In this document: positions 33,925 through 43,858 of the stretch, piece by piece
How positions within the stretch are numbered: the stretch's first letter is position 1
Layout: the number at the start of each line of letters is the position of its first letter
Source of the DNA: Saprospiraceae bacterium
GTDB taxonomy: Bacteria; Bacteroidota; Bacteroidia; Chitinophagales; Saprospiraceae
DNA: 64,000 bases
NCBI GenBank assembly: GCA_016715245.1
Contig: JADKAS010000033.1
Span: forward strand, 1 to 64,000
Direction of reading: 5' to 3'
Translations under genes and position numbers: made by a program
The notes under the pieces: model-generated
Told to the model about the DNA's origin: nothing
The model's input: the letters and a program-made list of their open reading frames with translations, nothing else
Database searches by the model: none

Positions 33925-36186
33925 TCACCTTATAAGGGTGACCTGCCCTTCTTTCAATACATTTTCGAGGCGTGGGGTCAGGTAATTTAACCTGTAGATA
34001 TAGACACCAGGAGGACAGACCGAATCCTCATTATTTTTTGTCCCCCTCCATCCCACCAGAGGATCATCAGTTTCAAATATTTTTCCCCCCCACCTGTTCC
34101 AAATCGTCATATTGTATGATTCGCTTCCTTTAAAATACCCTTTAGGTAAAAAAACATCGTTGAGTCCATCTCCGTTTGGTGTAAAAGCATTGGGCAAAAA
34201 AACTAAAATAACAGGTGCAATATCAATATAAGCTATGGCTGTATCCGTACAGCCCGATTCGTGACGAACTACCTGTAAAACCTCTATTAAACCTGTATCC
34301 CTGAAAACGAAAGAGGGTTCCGAAATATAGGAAACTCCGTTATCGCCAAATTGCCAGAACCAACCTACTGCTTTTTGAGACTCATCAAAAAACTGAATAG
34401 TATTATTAAAAATATTGGGGTCATCAGGTGTAAAAGAAAATCCGGCAACCGGTTTTTCCAAAATAGTGATCCAGTCATTAAACACCTGGCTTGTTTGACA
34501 TCCAATGGGTGAAATAATTTCTACGGACACCGTAAAAACACCGGGTTGTTCATAAATATGTACAGGGCTGATCTCATTGGTTGTTTTACCATCACCAAAA
34601 TTCCAATTGACCGTATACGTCTCATCGATCGGACTGGAAAGGTTGTTGAAAAATATTGAACCCGGACTACATCCTACAAAGTTGTCCGGTTCTATAACAA
34701 TAAGCCCCGGAATCGGGAAATAGGATACAATTTTTTGAATGGTATCAAAACATAAATTTTCGTCACCAACGATTAAACGCACCGGTTTTTCACCAGGTGT
34801 TTCAAACCCGTAATCAAAATCTGTTTGAAGTATTTTATTATTTTCGACAAGCCAGTTCCATGAGTTTACAGGACCTGCTCCGCTAAATGACAAATCTGTA
34901 AACTGAACGTTTTCAGCCTGACATGTATCATATTCATACATAAAATCAGCCTTGATTTCAGGGTAAACATTTACCGTAAAATCTATTGAATCTTTGCAGG
35001 ATTCAATGCCTACCAATATTCTGTTCAGAACCATTTTTCCGGGATACGAACCCGGTCCGGGAAATGAAATATTCAGATTCTGTGTATTAAATTTTTTTTC
35101 CTGTCCATTAATATTAAAAATCCAGTCATAGGACACGATTCTGTCCCTTATGGTACTCAGATTTATAAATGTTGCGTCATTAATTCCACAAAGTTTTACC
35201 GTTTTATTCATATCGTCCCATCCTTCCGCATCAATGATTGCCTGTACCGCTGCGGTACAATTAACAACATTAAACTGAAAATCCCGTCGAATTTCACTCA
35301 ACAATTCTCCGTTCCTGAACTCCTTGACACACACACCTACGACAAATTGTCCGGAGAAACTAGGTTTACCATCAATTATACCGGTTATGGGGTCGATTGT
35401 CACCACAGGATTTCCTGCCAAAGGTGTTGAAAAACTATAAAACGGAAGCGCAAATGGAACCTGCCTGAAAGGCGGTGTGCAATTTCTTGGATCCGGCGTA
35501 ACACCGGTACAGGCCGTTGCCGAACCCTGACCTGTCCCATCCTGTCCACCAGCCGTAAGCGGAGAACAAAATTCATAAACAATCTGGTCATTGTCAGGGT
35601 CAGTAGCGCTGTGATCAAAATTTATAAACTCATTATTACAAATTATTACTGGCGGAAAATCATTAAACAGAGGACTATTGTTGCATGTCCTTTGTGCAAA
35701 TGGAGTAATAATCACCGTAAAAGCTGCACCCACATCACCTGAGTTCAGAAGATTTGAAATGGTATTATTGCGACAACACCTTTGGTACGCTATCATATAG
35801 GATTCCGTCTGCGAAATATTCAAAGCTATATCAAATTCATATTCTCCTCTTTCAACCCTGATATTAGTAGACGCGACAAGGCATGGATTAGGTGTTATAA
35901 TAGGTATAGTACTTACATTTTTGACATTCTGTTGATCAACCTGAGTTACATATGTCCAATTGTTGTTATTTCCCCTGTAAACACCAAATATAGCATCATT
36001 ATCAAAAGGCGCTCCTCCACTGACGGCATCTCTGTACATGGTAAATAAAACCCTGAAGCGCACTGTATTTCCCGACTGCCCCAAACATTTATAAGTCACA
36101 TCTCCTCCTACGATATGTAAAGCAGAAACTTCGCAAGGCAGCCAGGCAATAAAAAGGAATAAAATTATCTTTCGAACCAACATCAT
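33925..36186 (-). CDS. secreted PKD-domain protein with gliding-type (CHU_C) C-terminal domain, paralog 1
   Basis: 753 residues. A signal peptide (about 1-22) is followed by HIVGGDVTYKCLG, a conserved start of this Bacteroidota exoprotein group, and a Cys-rich N-terminal domain (CCRNNTISNLLNSGD). PKD-type Ig folds lie at about 400-660 (FNNLSSPIDETYTVNWNFGDG, WFWQFGDNGVSY). The C-terminus FLPNAFTPNGDGLNDVF to VYIYRLNY is the CHU_C/type B T9SS sorting domain, which directs surface export. It is paralogous to the next gene upstream. Role probably adhesion or surface structure; no enzymatic motif. Confidence 0.85.
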   Translation of the reverse strand: MMLVRKIILFLFIAWLPCEVSALHIVGGDVTYKCLGQSGNTVRFRVLFTMYRDAVSGGAPFDNDAIFGVYRGNNNNWTYVTQVDQQNVKNVSTIPIITPNPCLVASTNIRVERGEYEFDIALNISQTESYMIAYQRCCRNNTISNLLNSGDVGAAFTVIITPFAQRTCNNSPLFNDFPPVIICNNEFINFDHSATDPDNDQIVYEFCSPLTAGGQDGTGQGSATACTGVTPDPRNCTPPFRQVPFALPFYSFSTPLAGNPVVTIDPITGIIDGKPSFSGQFVVGVCVKEFRNGELLSEIRRDFQFNVVNCTAAVQAIIDAEGWDDMNKTVKLCGINDATFINLSTIRDRIVSYDWIFNINGQEKKFNTQNLNISFPGPGSYPGKMVLNRILVGIESCKDSIDFTVNVYPEIKADFMYEYDTCQAENVQFTDLSFSGAGPVNSWNWLVENNKILQTDFDYGFETPGEKPVRLIVGDENLCFDTIQKIVSYFPIPGLIVIEPDNFVGCSPGSIFFNNLSSPIDETYTVNWNFGDGKTTNEISPVHIYEQPGVFTVSVEIISPIGCQTSQVFNDWITILEKPVAGFSFTPDDPNIFNNTIQFFDESQKAVGWFWQFGDNGVSYISEPSFVFRDTGLIEVLQVVRHESGCTDTAIAYIDIAPVILVFLPNAFTPNGDGLNDVFLPKGYFKGSESYNMTIWNRWGGKIFETDDPLVGWRGTKNNEDSVCPPGVYIYRLNYLTPRLENVLKEGQVTLIR

Positions 36187-36394
36187 TTCACAAGAATGTA
36201 CTTATTAGAACACCATTTTCTTTCATTTGTTATGTTATTGAAAATGTTTTCTCAATATTTTTATAAAAAATCAAACTTGCCACTGAATTCTTAGAAGGAG
36301 AAATCAGCAAAAAAAAATTATATGTTAAATATCTTCATCTCAGGGGTTCTACACTGATAAAAACACTCCGGAATTTCTATTCCCATTGGCAATT

Positions 36395-38635
36395 TTACCT
36401 TAAAAGATTAAAAAATCCTTTTACATTAAATGTTTGGCCTCTGGGTTCCGTGTACTGTAATTGATAAATATAGACACCTGCCGGTGATTCAATCCCATGG
36501 TGATTTCCGTTCCAACCTTCTCCTGTATCATTGGATTCAAAGATTTTCTGTCCCCATTTGTTCGAAACCATCATAGAATATTTTTTCATCCCGATAAAAT
36601 AACCTACAGGACCATACAAATCATTTAAACCGTCTCTGTTCGGAGTGAATGCAGTCGGCATAAACAAGGTAACCAAAGGTGTAATATCGACATTCATGTC
36701 TGAGGTATCACTACATCCATACTGATTAAAAGAAATTTGTCTCAGCAAATGAACACCGGTATCCTTGATGGTTAATAGTGGTTGATACTGCAATGAAACC
36801 AATCTGTCATCCAGAAACCAGGAGCTGGTGGTAGATTCAACAGACTGATTTAACAGTTGAATATCATTGTTAAAAACGTCAGGCGTTTCCGGTGAAAATG
36901 AAAATCCTGATTGTGGTTTAGGGTACACAGAAATTGCTTTAACAAAGTTTTTTTCCGTTCTGCACCCAAGCGGTGATACAATTTCAAGATAAACATCATA
37001 ATTGCCGGGTTTGTCAAAATACACTTGAGGTGTAAAGAATGTACTTGAGTCTCCATTGCTGAATTTCCAGTTAATTTTATAGGTTTCATCTATAGGTTTC
37101 GACAAATTGCTGAAAGTAATGGCACCGGGAACGCATATTTCCCTGACGTCAGGCTCCAATATGAGCAAAGCAGGAACCGGCAACCAATTTATACTCTTAA
37201 CAAGTGTGTCTTTGCAGGCATTGCCATCCGTTATTTCCAGAAATACTTCTGTCAACCCGGTTTTCTCGAGCAGAATGACAGGATCAGAAACGGCTTCAGC
37301 TAATTTATCTTCAATTTTCCAAAGCCACTTTTCAACCTTACCCGCATCTGCCACTGAATTATCAATAAATTGAACAGGGCCTGCGATACATGTGTCATAT
37401 TTAAAATCAAAACCTGCTCTCAATTCAGGAAAAATATTAACCTTGATAAAAGCAGAATCCCTACAACCCATTTTTTTATTCAAAGTTAATTTTCCATAAA
37501 ATACTCCCCTGTTTTTAAAATCGAGGCTTACATTTTTAGAAGTTAAATTGGTTGTCCCATCAGGCAGATAAAACTCCCAATCATACGAATTTATATAAGT
37601 CCCGCCCAAAGAAATATTATTAAATTTAATTTCTCCGGGATCACAGGATTTAAAAAGAAAAGTATCCCTGTCTGTAAAATCCGTATCCACCAGAGGTGTT
37701 ACCACCCTGCTGCATTGCTGAACATTAAACTGAAAATCCCTCTGTGTGGAAGATAAAAGAACCCCATTTCTGTATTCCTTTATACACACGCCTACAACAA
37801 ACTGACCTGTAATTTGAGGTGTACCTGTAATAAATCCTGTTACAGGATCAATAGAAATTATAGGGTTGCCGCCCATTGGTGCAGAAAAACTAAACCCTGG
37901 CAATAAAAAATTTACGGCCTTAAAAGGGGGCAAACAAACCGCTGGACTTGGAATGACAGACTGGCAACCGTTTCCGTTTTGCTGCCCCCCCGATGACAAA
38001 GGGCTGCAAAATTCATAAACCACCTGATCGTTTTCTTTATCCTTTGTTGAATGGTCAAAAACAAGGGGTTCATTTACACATAAAACTACCGGCGGAAATG
38101 AAATAAAATCAGGGCTATCATTACAGGATCTCTGAGCAAGCGGAGAAATAATTATGGTAAAAGCAGCACCCTGATTTCCGGGATTAATTAAATTAGAGAT
38201 GGTTGGATTCCGGCAGCAACGCTGGTATGCAATCATATAGTCTTTGGTCAATATGGGCAGCCAAACCTCAAATTGATAAATGCCCTCTTCAACACCAACA
38301 TTAGGTGGCACAATAATACAAGGATCATTATTGTTGGGTGGTATTTCATTTATTTGTTCAACTTGTGTCTGTACTCTCCTGTAGAAATCCCAAACATTGG
38401 CAGATTCTTTTGTAAATATACCAAAATTAGCCGTATTGTCAAAGTTGGCACCTCCTGAGCGGCTGTCTCGGTACATTTTAAAAGTAATCTGAAAATGAAC
38501 ACTGTCATTTGTCGGATTTGTTCCCAGACATACATATTTCACTTCTCCGCCTATGATATGTCTTGCCAAACCTTGAACTTGAAAAGCCAGCAGTGGAATC
38601 AGGTATAAAAAAAGCTTAAACAGAACTTTCTTCAT
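36395..38635 (-). CDS. secreted PKD-domain protein with CHU_C C-terminal domain, paralog 2
   Basis: 746 residues, same architecture as 33925-36186: signal peptide (about 1-24), RHIIGGEVKYVCLG, CCRNPTISNLINPGNQGAAF, PKD segments (IDETYKINWKFSNGD, and FSFSPETPDVFNNDIQ) and CHU_C end (FMPTAFTPNRDGLNDLYG). The two proteins align block by block and the genes are in tandem with a 208-base gap that holds no gene, so this is an old duplication. Exported by T9SS; likely surface or adhesion protein. Confidence 0.85.
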   Translation of the reverse strand: MKKVLFKLFLYLIPLLAFQVQGLARHIIGGEVKYVCLGTNPTNDSVHFQITFKMYRDSRSGGANFDNTANFGIFTKESANVWDFYRRVQTQVEQINEIPPNNNDPCIIVPPNVGVEEGIYQFEVWLPILTKDYMIAYQRCCRNPTISNLINPGNQGAAFTIIISPLAQRSCNDSPDFISFPPVVLCVNEPLVFDHSTKDKENDQVVYEFCSPLSSGGQQNGNGCQSVIPSPAVCLPPFKAVNFLLPGFSFSAPMGGNPIISIDPVTGFITGTPQITGQFVVGVCIKEYRNGVLLSSTQRDFQFNVQQCSRVVTPLVDTDFTDRDTFLFKSCDPGEIKFNNISLGGTYINSYDWEFYLPDGTTNLTSKNVSLDFKNRGVFYGKLTLNKKMGCRDSAFIKVNIFPELRAGFDFKYDTCIAGPVQFIDNSVADAGKVEKWLWKIEDKLAEAVSDPVILLEKTGLTEVFLEITDGNACKDTLVKSINWLPVPALLILEPDVREICVPGAITFSNLSKPIDETYKINWKFSNGDSSTFFTPQVYFDKPGNYDVYLEIVSPLGCRTEKNFVKAISVYPKPQSGFSFSPETPDVFNNDIQLLNQSVESTTSSWFLDDRLVSLQYQPLLTIKDTGVHLLRQISFNQYGCSDTSDMNVDITPLVTLFMPTAFTPNRDGLNDLYGPVGYFIGMKKYSMMVSNKWGQKIFESNDTGEGWNGNHHGIESPAGVYIYQLQYTEPRGQTFNVKGFFNLLR

Positions 38636-38695
38636 TTTTTTGTTAATACATTTGTATATAAATCATTCATTCTTAAAAATGTTTTGATTAAACTT

Positions 38696-40009
38696 TTAAT
38701 CTTTAATAACGATGGCGTATAAGTCGTAATCTTCTGCGGCGGTTATTTCAACAAATACAAAATCGCCTATCCTGAAATAATTTGAAGCAGCTTCAATCAA
38801 CACTTCATTGTCCACCTCCGGCGAATCATATTCAGTACGTCCTATAAAATAATCTCCTTCTTTTCTGTCAATCAGAACTTTTAACTTCCTGCCGACTAAA
38901 AGTTGATTTTTAGCAAATGAAATATCCCGCTGTATTTCCATGATTTTTGCCGATCTTTGACTTTTGACTTCTGCTGAAACATCGTCTTCCAAAATGTAGG
39001 CAGAAGTATCTTCTTCGTGGGAATACTGAAATACACCGACTCTTTCAAACTGCATCTCTTCGACAAATGTACACAATTCATTAAACTCGTCTTCATTTTC
39101 TCCCGGAAAACCCACAAGAAATGTCGTGCGTATGCATATTCCGGGTACCATTTCTCTGGCTCGTTCTATAAGTTTTTTTTGTTCTTCCCTTGTGGTCTGA
39201 CGTTTCATTCTATCAAGAACACTATCTGAAGAGTGCTGAAGCGGAATATCCAGGTAGTTACATACCTTTGGGTATTTTGCCATGGCCTCTAATATTTCCA
39301 TCGGAAATTTGTTCGGATAGGCATAATGCAGCCGGATCCACTCAATGCCTTCCACTTCCGAAAGGGCTTCCAATAGTTCAGGCAACATTCTTTTTTTATA
39401 CAAATCCAAACCGTAATACGTGAGTTCCTGAGCTATCAAAATAAGTTCTTTCACCCCGATTCTTGCCATGTTTTTAGCTTCCTTAACCAACGTTTCAACA
39501 GGTTTTGAAATATGTTTTCCCCTCATCAGCGGAATAGCACAAAAGGAGCAAGTGCGGTTGCAACCTTCACTGATTTTCATATATACGTAGTGACCCGGAG
39601 TAGTGAGCAATTTTTCACCCACCAGTTCGTGTTTGTAATCTGCATTTAACCTGGAGAGCAATCCCGGTAATTCCATGGTTCCGAAATAAGCGTCAACTTC
39701 CGGTATTTCTTTTTCCAGGTCGTCTTTGTATCGTTGAGAAAGACATCCAGTCACGTATAACTTTTCAATACCTCCATTTGATTTAATGTCAGCATATTGT
39801 ACAATGGTATCAATGGACTCCTGCTTGGCCAAATCAATAAAACCACAAGTGTTGATGACAACAATATTGGCAGGTTCAGAAGATTCATGGCTGACATCAA
39901 TCCCATTCGCAGAAAGTTGTCCCATCAGCACTTCTGAATCGGCAAGATTTTTTGAACACCCTAAAGTAATAACATTTACTTTGTCTTTTTTTATTTTTTT
40001 TGTTTTCAT
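38696..40009 (-). CDS. rimO: ribosomal protein S12 methylthiotransferase
   Basis: 437 residues. N-terminal UPF0004 domain with VITLGCSKNLADSEVLMGQL, NTCGFIDLAKQESID and VTGCLSQRY (three Cys for an Fe-S cluster); radical SAM motif SEGCNRTCSFCAIP near 148; C-terminal TRAM domain (VLIDRKEGDYFIGRTEYDSPEVD). It methylthiolates Asp88 of ribosomal protein S12. The LMGQLS and DSPEVD patterns separate it from MiaB. Single gene, divergent from the acylase. Confidence 0.95.
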   Translation of the reverse strand: MKTKKIKKDKVNVITLGCSKNLADSEVLMGQLSANGIDVSHESSEPANIVVINTCGFIDLAKQESIDTIVQYADIKSNGGIEKLYVTGCLSQRYKDDLEKEIPEVDAYFGTMELPGLLSRLNADYKHELVGEKLLTTPGHYVYMKISEGCNRTCSFCAIPLMRGKHISKPVETLVKEAKNMARIGVKELILIAQELTYYGLDLYKKRMLPELLEALSEVEGIEWIRLHYAYPNKFPMEILEAMAKYPKVCNYLDIPLQHSSDSVLDRMKRQTTREEQKKLIERAREMVPGICIRTTFLVGFPGENEDEFNELCTFVEEMQFERVGVFQYSHEEDTSAYILEDDVSAEVKSQRSAKIMEIQRDISFAKNQLLVGRKLKVLIDRKEGDYFIGRTEYDSPEVDNEVLIEAASNYFRIGDFVFVEITAAEDYDLYAIVIKD

Positions 40010-40133
40010 GACAGTTTATAAGGATGGGCAAATTTACATAATATAGTTTACTGCCCCGCCATTTTATAAATTACTTGTCAATTATTTTCCAAAACATAAA
40101 AAAAAGGTATGTTTGCTTTCTATAATTTCTGAT

Positions 40134-42563
40134 ATGCAAAAATTTGTTTACGGCCTTCATTTCAGTATATTTTTATTTGTCCTTTTTTTCCTGAATGGAA
40201 ATATAGAATTGTTCAGAAAAACAATTCCTCCTTTTGGAAAATTTCTTGACCCTGCCAAAGGTGTCTGGCATCACAATGTACCCATAGGTTATGTTGAAGA
40301 CAATCTTACCTTACCCATTTCAAAGCAAGCCTCAGTTATTTACGATGAAAGATGGGTTCCTCACATTATGGCTGAAAATCTGGAAGATATACTATTTTTA
40401 CAAGGTTACACCGAAGCTGAAAACAGGTTATTTCAAATGGAATTAATGTCAAGAGCGGCCGCGGGGGAATTATCCTCCATATTTGGAGAAGTAACCATAG
40501 AACTCGATCTGGACAAAAGACGACGAGGAATAAAGTTTGCTGCCGAAAATGCGGTCAATGCCTGGAAACAGATGCCGGAATTTGATCTTGCTCAAAAATA
40601 TATTGATGGCGTAAATGCCTATATATCGCAACTGAAACCCGAAGATTACCCCCTCGAATTCAAATTATTTAATATTCAACCGGAACCCTGGACAGAATTA
40701 AAAAGTGCGCTGATTTTTAAAGAAATGTCACTTTTTTTATGTGGAAAAAATGAAGACATTGAATACACCAACGCCAAAAATACTTTTACTCAGGACATAT
40801 TCAATCAATGGTACCCTGAACATGAAGATATTGAAAATCCTGTAGTTCCGGATCACTCCTTAGTCATACCGGATACCTTATTTGGTAAACAACAAGATAA
40901 TTCTTCTTTTTATAACGGCATTATCAAAAAAACATTTTTCGAAACAAGAAACCCCGGTATAGGCAGCAATCAGTGGACCGTTGGTAAATCCAAAACCAAA
41001 TCAGGTTCCAATATTTTCTGCAATGATCCGCACCTATCTTTAGGTTTGCCCTCAATTTGGTTTGAGCAACATTTAAAAACGCCCCAATTTAATGCGTATG
41101 GTGTTTCTTTCCCCGGATTTCCGGGAATTATGATTGGTTTTAATGATTTTATAGCCTGGGGAGAAACCAATGTAGGCCAGGATGTCGAGGATCTTTTCCT
41201 TATAGAATGGGCAGATGACAAAAAAAACACCTATTATCTCGACGGTAAAAAATTAAAAGCAGATATACGTATTGAAAAAATCGCAATTAAAGGTGCTGAC
41301 CCTTTGTATGATACCATACGATATACAAAATGGGGACCGATATTCAAATCTTCAAAAGATGGGAAAAATGACCTGTCCATAAGATGGTTGTCACACGACA
41401 AGCCCAAAGGTGCAGAATTTATGACTTTTGTCAATGGAATGATGTGTAAAAATTACGACGAATATCTGACTGCAACGGAAAAATTTCAGACACCCGCCCA
41501 AAACTTTGGATTTTCTTCCGCTTCCGGTGACCTCGCCATTCGCATTAATGGAATGCTTCCGGCAAAATACGATCAGGATGGTCGGTTTGTTGAATATGGA
41601 AATAATAGTAAAAATGACTGGTCCGCTTTTATACCAAGACAGCTAAACCCACACGTTGTAAATCCGCCTGAAAATTACGTTTCTTCTGCAAATCAGAGAA
41701 GTGCTTCAAAAAATTACCCTTATTACTTTACTGGAAATTTCGAAAATTACAGAAATAAAACCATCATTGAAAAACTTAAAACCGGTTCTGACTTTACCGC
41801 ACAGGATATGCAAAAAATGCAAATGAGCTCTTTTTCACCAAAGGCGAAGGAATTTGTGAGCGTTATTCCAACAGATTGCCGTCAAATGGGGTCAGCGTCA
41901 GGAATTAACTGGTATGATAAATTAAAAGAATGGAGCTTTGAATATTTAAAAGATAAAACAGAGCCTGTTTTTTTTGAGATCTACATGAAACATCTTCGGA
42001 TGAATACATTTGATGAAATATATTCAAAACTTGATGAAGTGGCAATACCCATTCCAAAAGATTGGGTATTGTATAAAAACATTTTGAATGACCCGCTGAA
42101 TGAAATATTTAATATCAAAAAAACATCCACGATAGAAAATGCTGACAATATTCAAAAATTGGCTTTTTTCAAATCTATCCGTGAAATAGATAGTGTTATG
42201 ACAGCCTGGAAAAATTTGAATTGGGGTAATTACAATCCCCTGCATATTTATCACCCTACACGAATTCCCGCTTTGTCAGCGAATAATCTCGCCGCAGATG
42301 GTTGTCCTGATGCCATCAATGCAAAAGGCAATTCTTTCGGGCCAAGCTGGAGAATGATCGTACATCAAAAAAACCCTGTTGAAGCCTACGGTGTTTATCC
42401 CGGTGGTCAATCCGGAAATCCTTTTAGTCCCTATTATAAAAACATGGTAAATGACTGGGTGGAAGGCAAGTACCATGTCTTGCATCAAAACATTACTATG
42501 GAAGAATTATCCAAAAAACAAGTTAAAAAAGTGGTTGCCTCACCAAATAAAGTAAAATCATGA
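40134..42563 (+). CDS. penicillin acylase family (Ntn) amidohydrolase
   Basis: 809 residues from ATG 40134; a TTG-started frame to 40113 is rejected because a TATGTTTG -7 box lies at 40108-40115, leaving a leader of only about a dozen bases. N-terminal signal anchor (YGLHFSIFLFVLFFLNG). The alpha chain has LQGYTEAENRLFQMELMSRAAAGELS. The autoproteolytic nucleophile is Ser278 in GSNQWTV, followed by NDPHLSLGLPSIWFE. After self-cleavage such periplasmic enzymes hydrolyse amides, e.g. acyl-homoserine lactones or beta-lactams; substrate unknown. The stop overlaps the next start (ATGA). Confidence 0.88.
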   Translation: MQKFVYGLHFSIFLFVLFFLNGNIELFRKTIPPFGKFLDPAKGVWHHNVPIGYVEDNLTLPISKQASVIYDERWVPHIMAENLEDILFLQGYTEAENRLFQMELMSRAAAGELSSIFGEVTIELDLDKRRRGIKFAAENAVNAWKQMPEFDLAQKYIDGVNAYISQLKPEDYPLEFKLFNIQPEPWTELKSALIFKEMSLFLCGKNEDIEYTNAKNTFTQDIFNQWYPEHEDIENPVVPDHSLVIPDTLFGKQQDNSSFYNGIIKKTFFETRNPGIGSNQWTVGKSKTKSGSNIFCNDPHLSLGLPSIWFEQHLKTPQFNAYGVSFPGFPGIMIGFNDFIAWGETNVGQDVEDLFLIEWADDKKNTYYLDGKKLKADIRIEKIAIKGADPLYDTIRYTKWGPIFKSSKDGKNDLSIRWLSHDKPKGAEFMTFVNGMMCKNYDEYLTATEKFQTPAQNFGFSSASGDLAIRINGMLPAKYDQDGRFVEYGNNSKNDWSAFIPRQLNPHVVNPPENYVSSANQRSASKNYPYYFTGNFENYRNKTIIEKLKTGSDFTAQDMQKMQMSSFSPKAKEFVSVIPTDCRQMGSASGINWYDKLKEWSFEYLKDKTEPVFFEIYMKHLRMNTFDEIYSKLDEVAIPIPKDWVLYKNILNDPLNEIFNIKKTSTIENADNIQKLAFFKSIREIDSVMTAWKNLNWGNYNPLHIYHPTRIPALSANNLAADGCPDAINAKGNSFGPSWRMIVHQKNPVEAYGVYPGGQSGNPFSPYYKNMVNDWVEGKYHVLHQNITMEELSKKQVKKVVASPNKVKS

Positions 42564-42916
42564 TGTCAATCAAAAAATGGTTTTTGCCGGTTGTAATTTC
42601 CGTTTTCTTATTCATTCTGAACGCTTTTTGGGGGTGGTGGTGGATGAATGGCGTCATTGCCTTTGTCATTTCATATTTCTTTATAAAAGGCAAAGGTGCT
42701 TCCTTTTTGATTTTTTTCTCCTTTGTATTTGTTTTCTGGTTATTCCAGTGTATTTGGAAAGATGCACAATCGGAATATGTTGTATCTCAATTTTTGTCAG
42801 CCTTACTGGGAGAAATTTCGCCAGTGCTGACCTATATTCTGACCGGATTGACGGGTGGCTTTTTTTCAGGTTGGGCAGCATATCTGGGGAGTTCTCTGAG
42901 AAATATTTCAAAATAA
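42560..42916 (+). CDS. small four-helix membrane protein
   Basis: 118 residues, nearly all hydrophobic: helices at about 8-25, 28-44, 46-65 and 90-110. It starts inside the acylase stop codon and ends 6 bases before the DAG-kinase-like gene, so it belongs to that operon. No recognised motif; conserved hypothetical. Could assist the neighbouring lipid enzyme, by context only. Confidence 0.6.
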   Translation: MMSIKKWFLPVVISVFLFILNAFWGWWWMNGVIAFVISYFFIKGKGASFLIFFSFVFVFWLFQCIWKDAQSEYVVSQFLSALLGEISPVLTYILTGLTGGFFSGWAAYLGSSLRNISK

Positions 42917-42922
42917 AATAGA

Positions 42923-43834
42923 ATGATGGGGTCTGTACTTCATGAGGATAACCATAAAAATATAGCTATTCTCTGTTATGAAAAGGCAGGAAAAAGAAAA
43001 TCCGTAAAAATTTCTACACAGGTGTTTGAAATACTTCAGATGAAAAAAGTACCCTCTACTTTATTTATCAATGAATGGCCCGATTCTGTGCAAAATTTTT
43101 CTGAAATCTGGATAGGTGGTGGTGACGGAACTATTCACTACTACATAAATACATATAAAAACTTTGATTTACCTATTGCCTTACTTGGAGGAGGAACAGG
43201 AAACGATCTTACTAAATATCTCTATGGTGATGAAAACATTGAATCAAGAATTGAAAAACTTCTGGTTCAAAATATTATCGAGATTGATATGGGCAACTGC
43301 AACGGGCAATATTATGTGAATTCCCTTGGTATTGGTTTTGACGGAGATGTTTTACAAAACATGAATTCCATTCGTAAAATCGGAGGTCATTTAGGATATC
43401 TGCTGGCTGTCATCAAAAGTATTTTCAGTTTTAAAGAAATCGGATTTGAGATAAAGTATCATAATACCGTAAAAACAATACATCCGGTTATCCTGGCAGT
43501 TTCCAACTCTACCATGACAGGGGGTGGTTTTTTAATCGCACCAAAAGCTTCTCTTCAGGATGGAAAGCTTGATTTACTTTTTACTGAACCTTTGCCATGG
43601 TGGAAAAGGTTATGGGTGCTTCCAAAAGTCGAGAAAGGAAAACATATCGGTTTACCCTATGTTTATCACCATCATGCAGACACTGTGGAGATTAAAACAA
43701 ACAAAGATGTTTATTATCAGATTGACGGAGAGTTAAAAATGGATTCCGGATTTTTAATTAAAATTTCACCCGAAAAATTAAAAATCAACTGTTCTTCATT
43801 CAAACTTTACCAATCCACTACCCAACTATGCTGA
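42923..43834 (+). CDS. diacylglycerol/sphingosine kinase-like (DAGK catalytic) protein
   Basis: 303 residues. The kinase nucleotide loop is WIGGGDGTIHYYIN and GGGTGNDLTKYL; further NSLGIGFDGDVL and SNSTMTGGGFLIAP, then DGKLDLLF and the C-terminal YYQIDGEL motif. These are the conserved blocks of YegS/BmrU-type lipid kinases, which phosphorylate diacylglycerol or related lipids. Third gene of the acylase operon. The N-terminal 40 residues are shorter than usual but the fold appears complete. Confidence 0.88.
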   Translation: MMGSVLHEDNHKNIAILCYEKAGKRKSVKISTQVFEILQMKKVPSTLFINEWPDSVQNFSEIWIGGGDGTIHYYINTYKNFDLPIALLGGGTGNDLTKYLYGDENIESRIEKLLVQNIIEIDMGNCNGQYYVNSLGIGFDGDVLQNMNSIRKIGGHLGYLLAVIKSIFSFKEIGFEIKYHNTVKTIHPVILAVSNSTMTGGGFLIAPKASLQDGKLDLLFTEPLPWWKRLWVLPKVEKGKHIGLPYVYHHHADTVEIKTNKDVYYQIDGELKMDSGFLIKISPEKLKINCSSFKLYQSTTQLC

Positions 43835-43858
43835 AAATTAAATTCCACCTTTACATTA

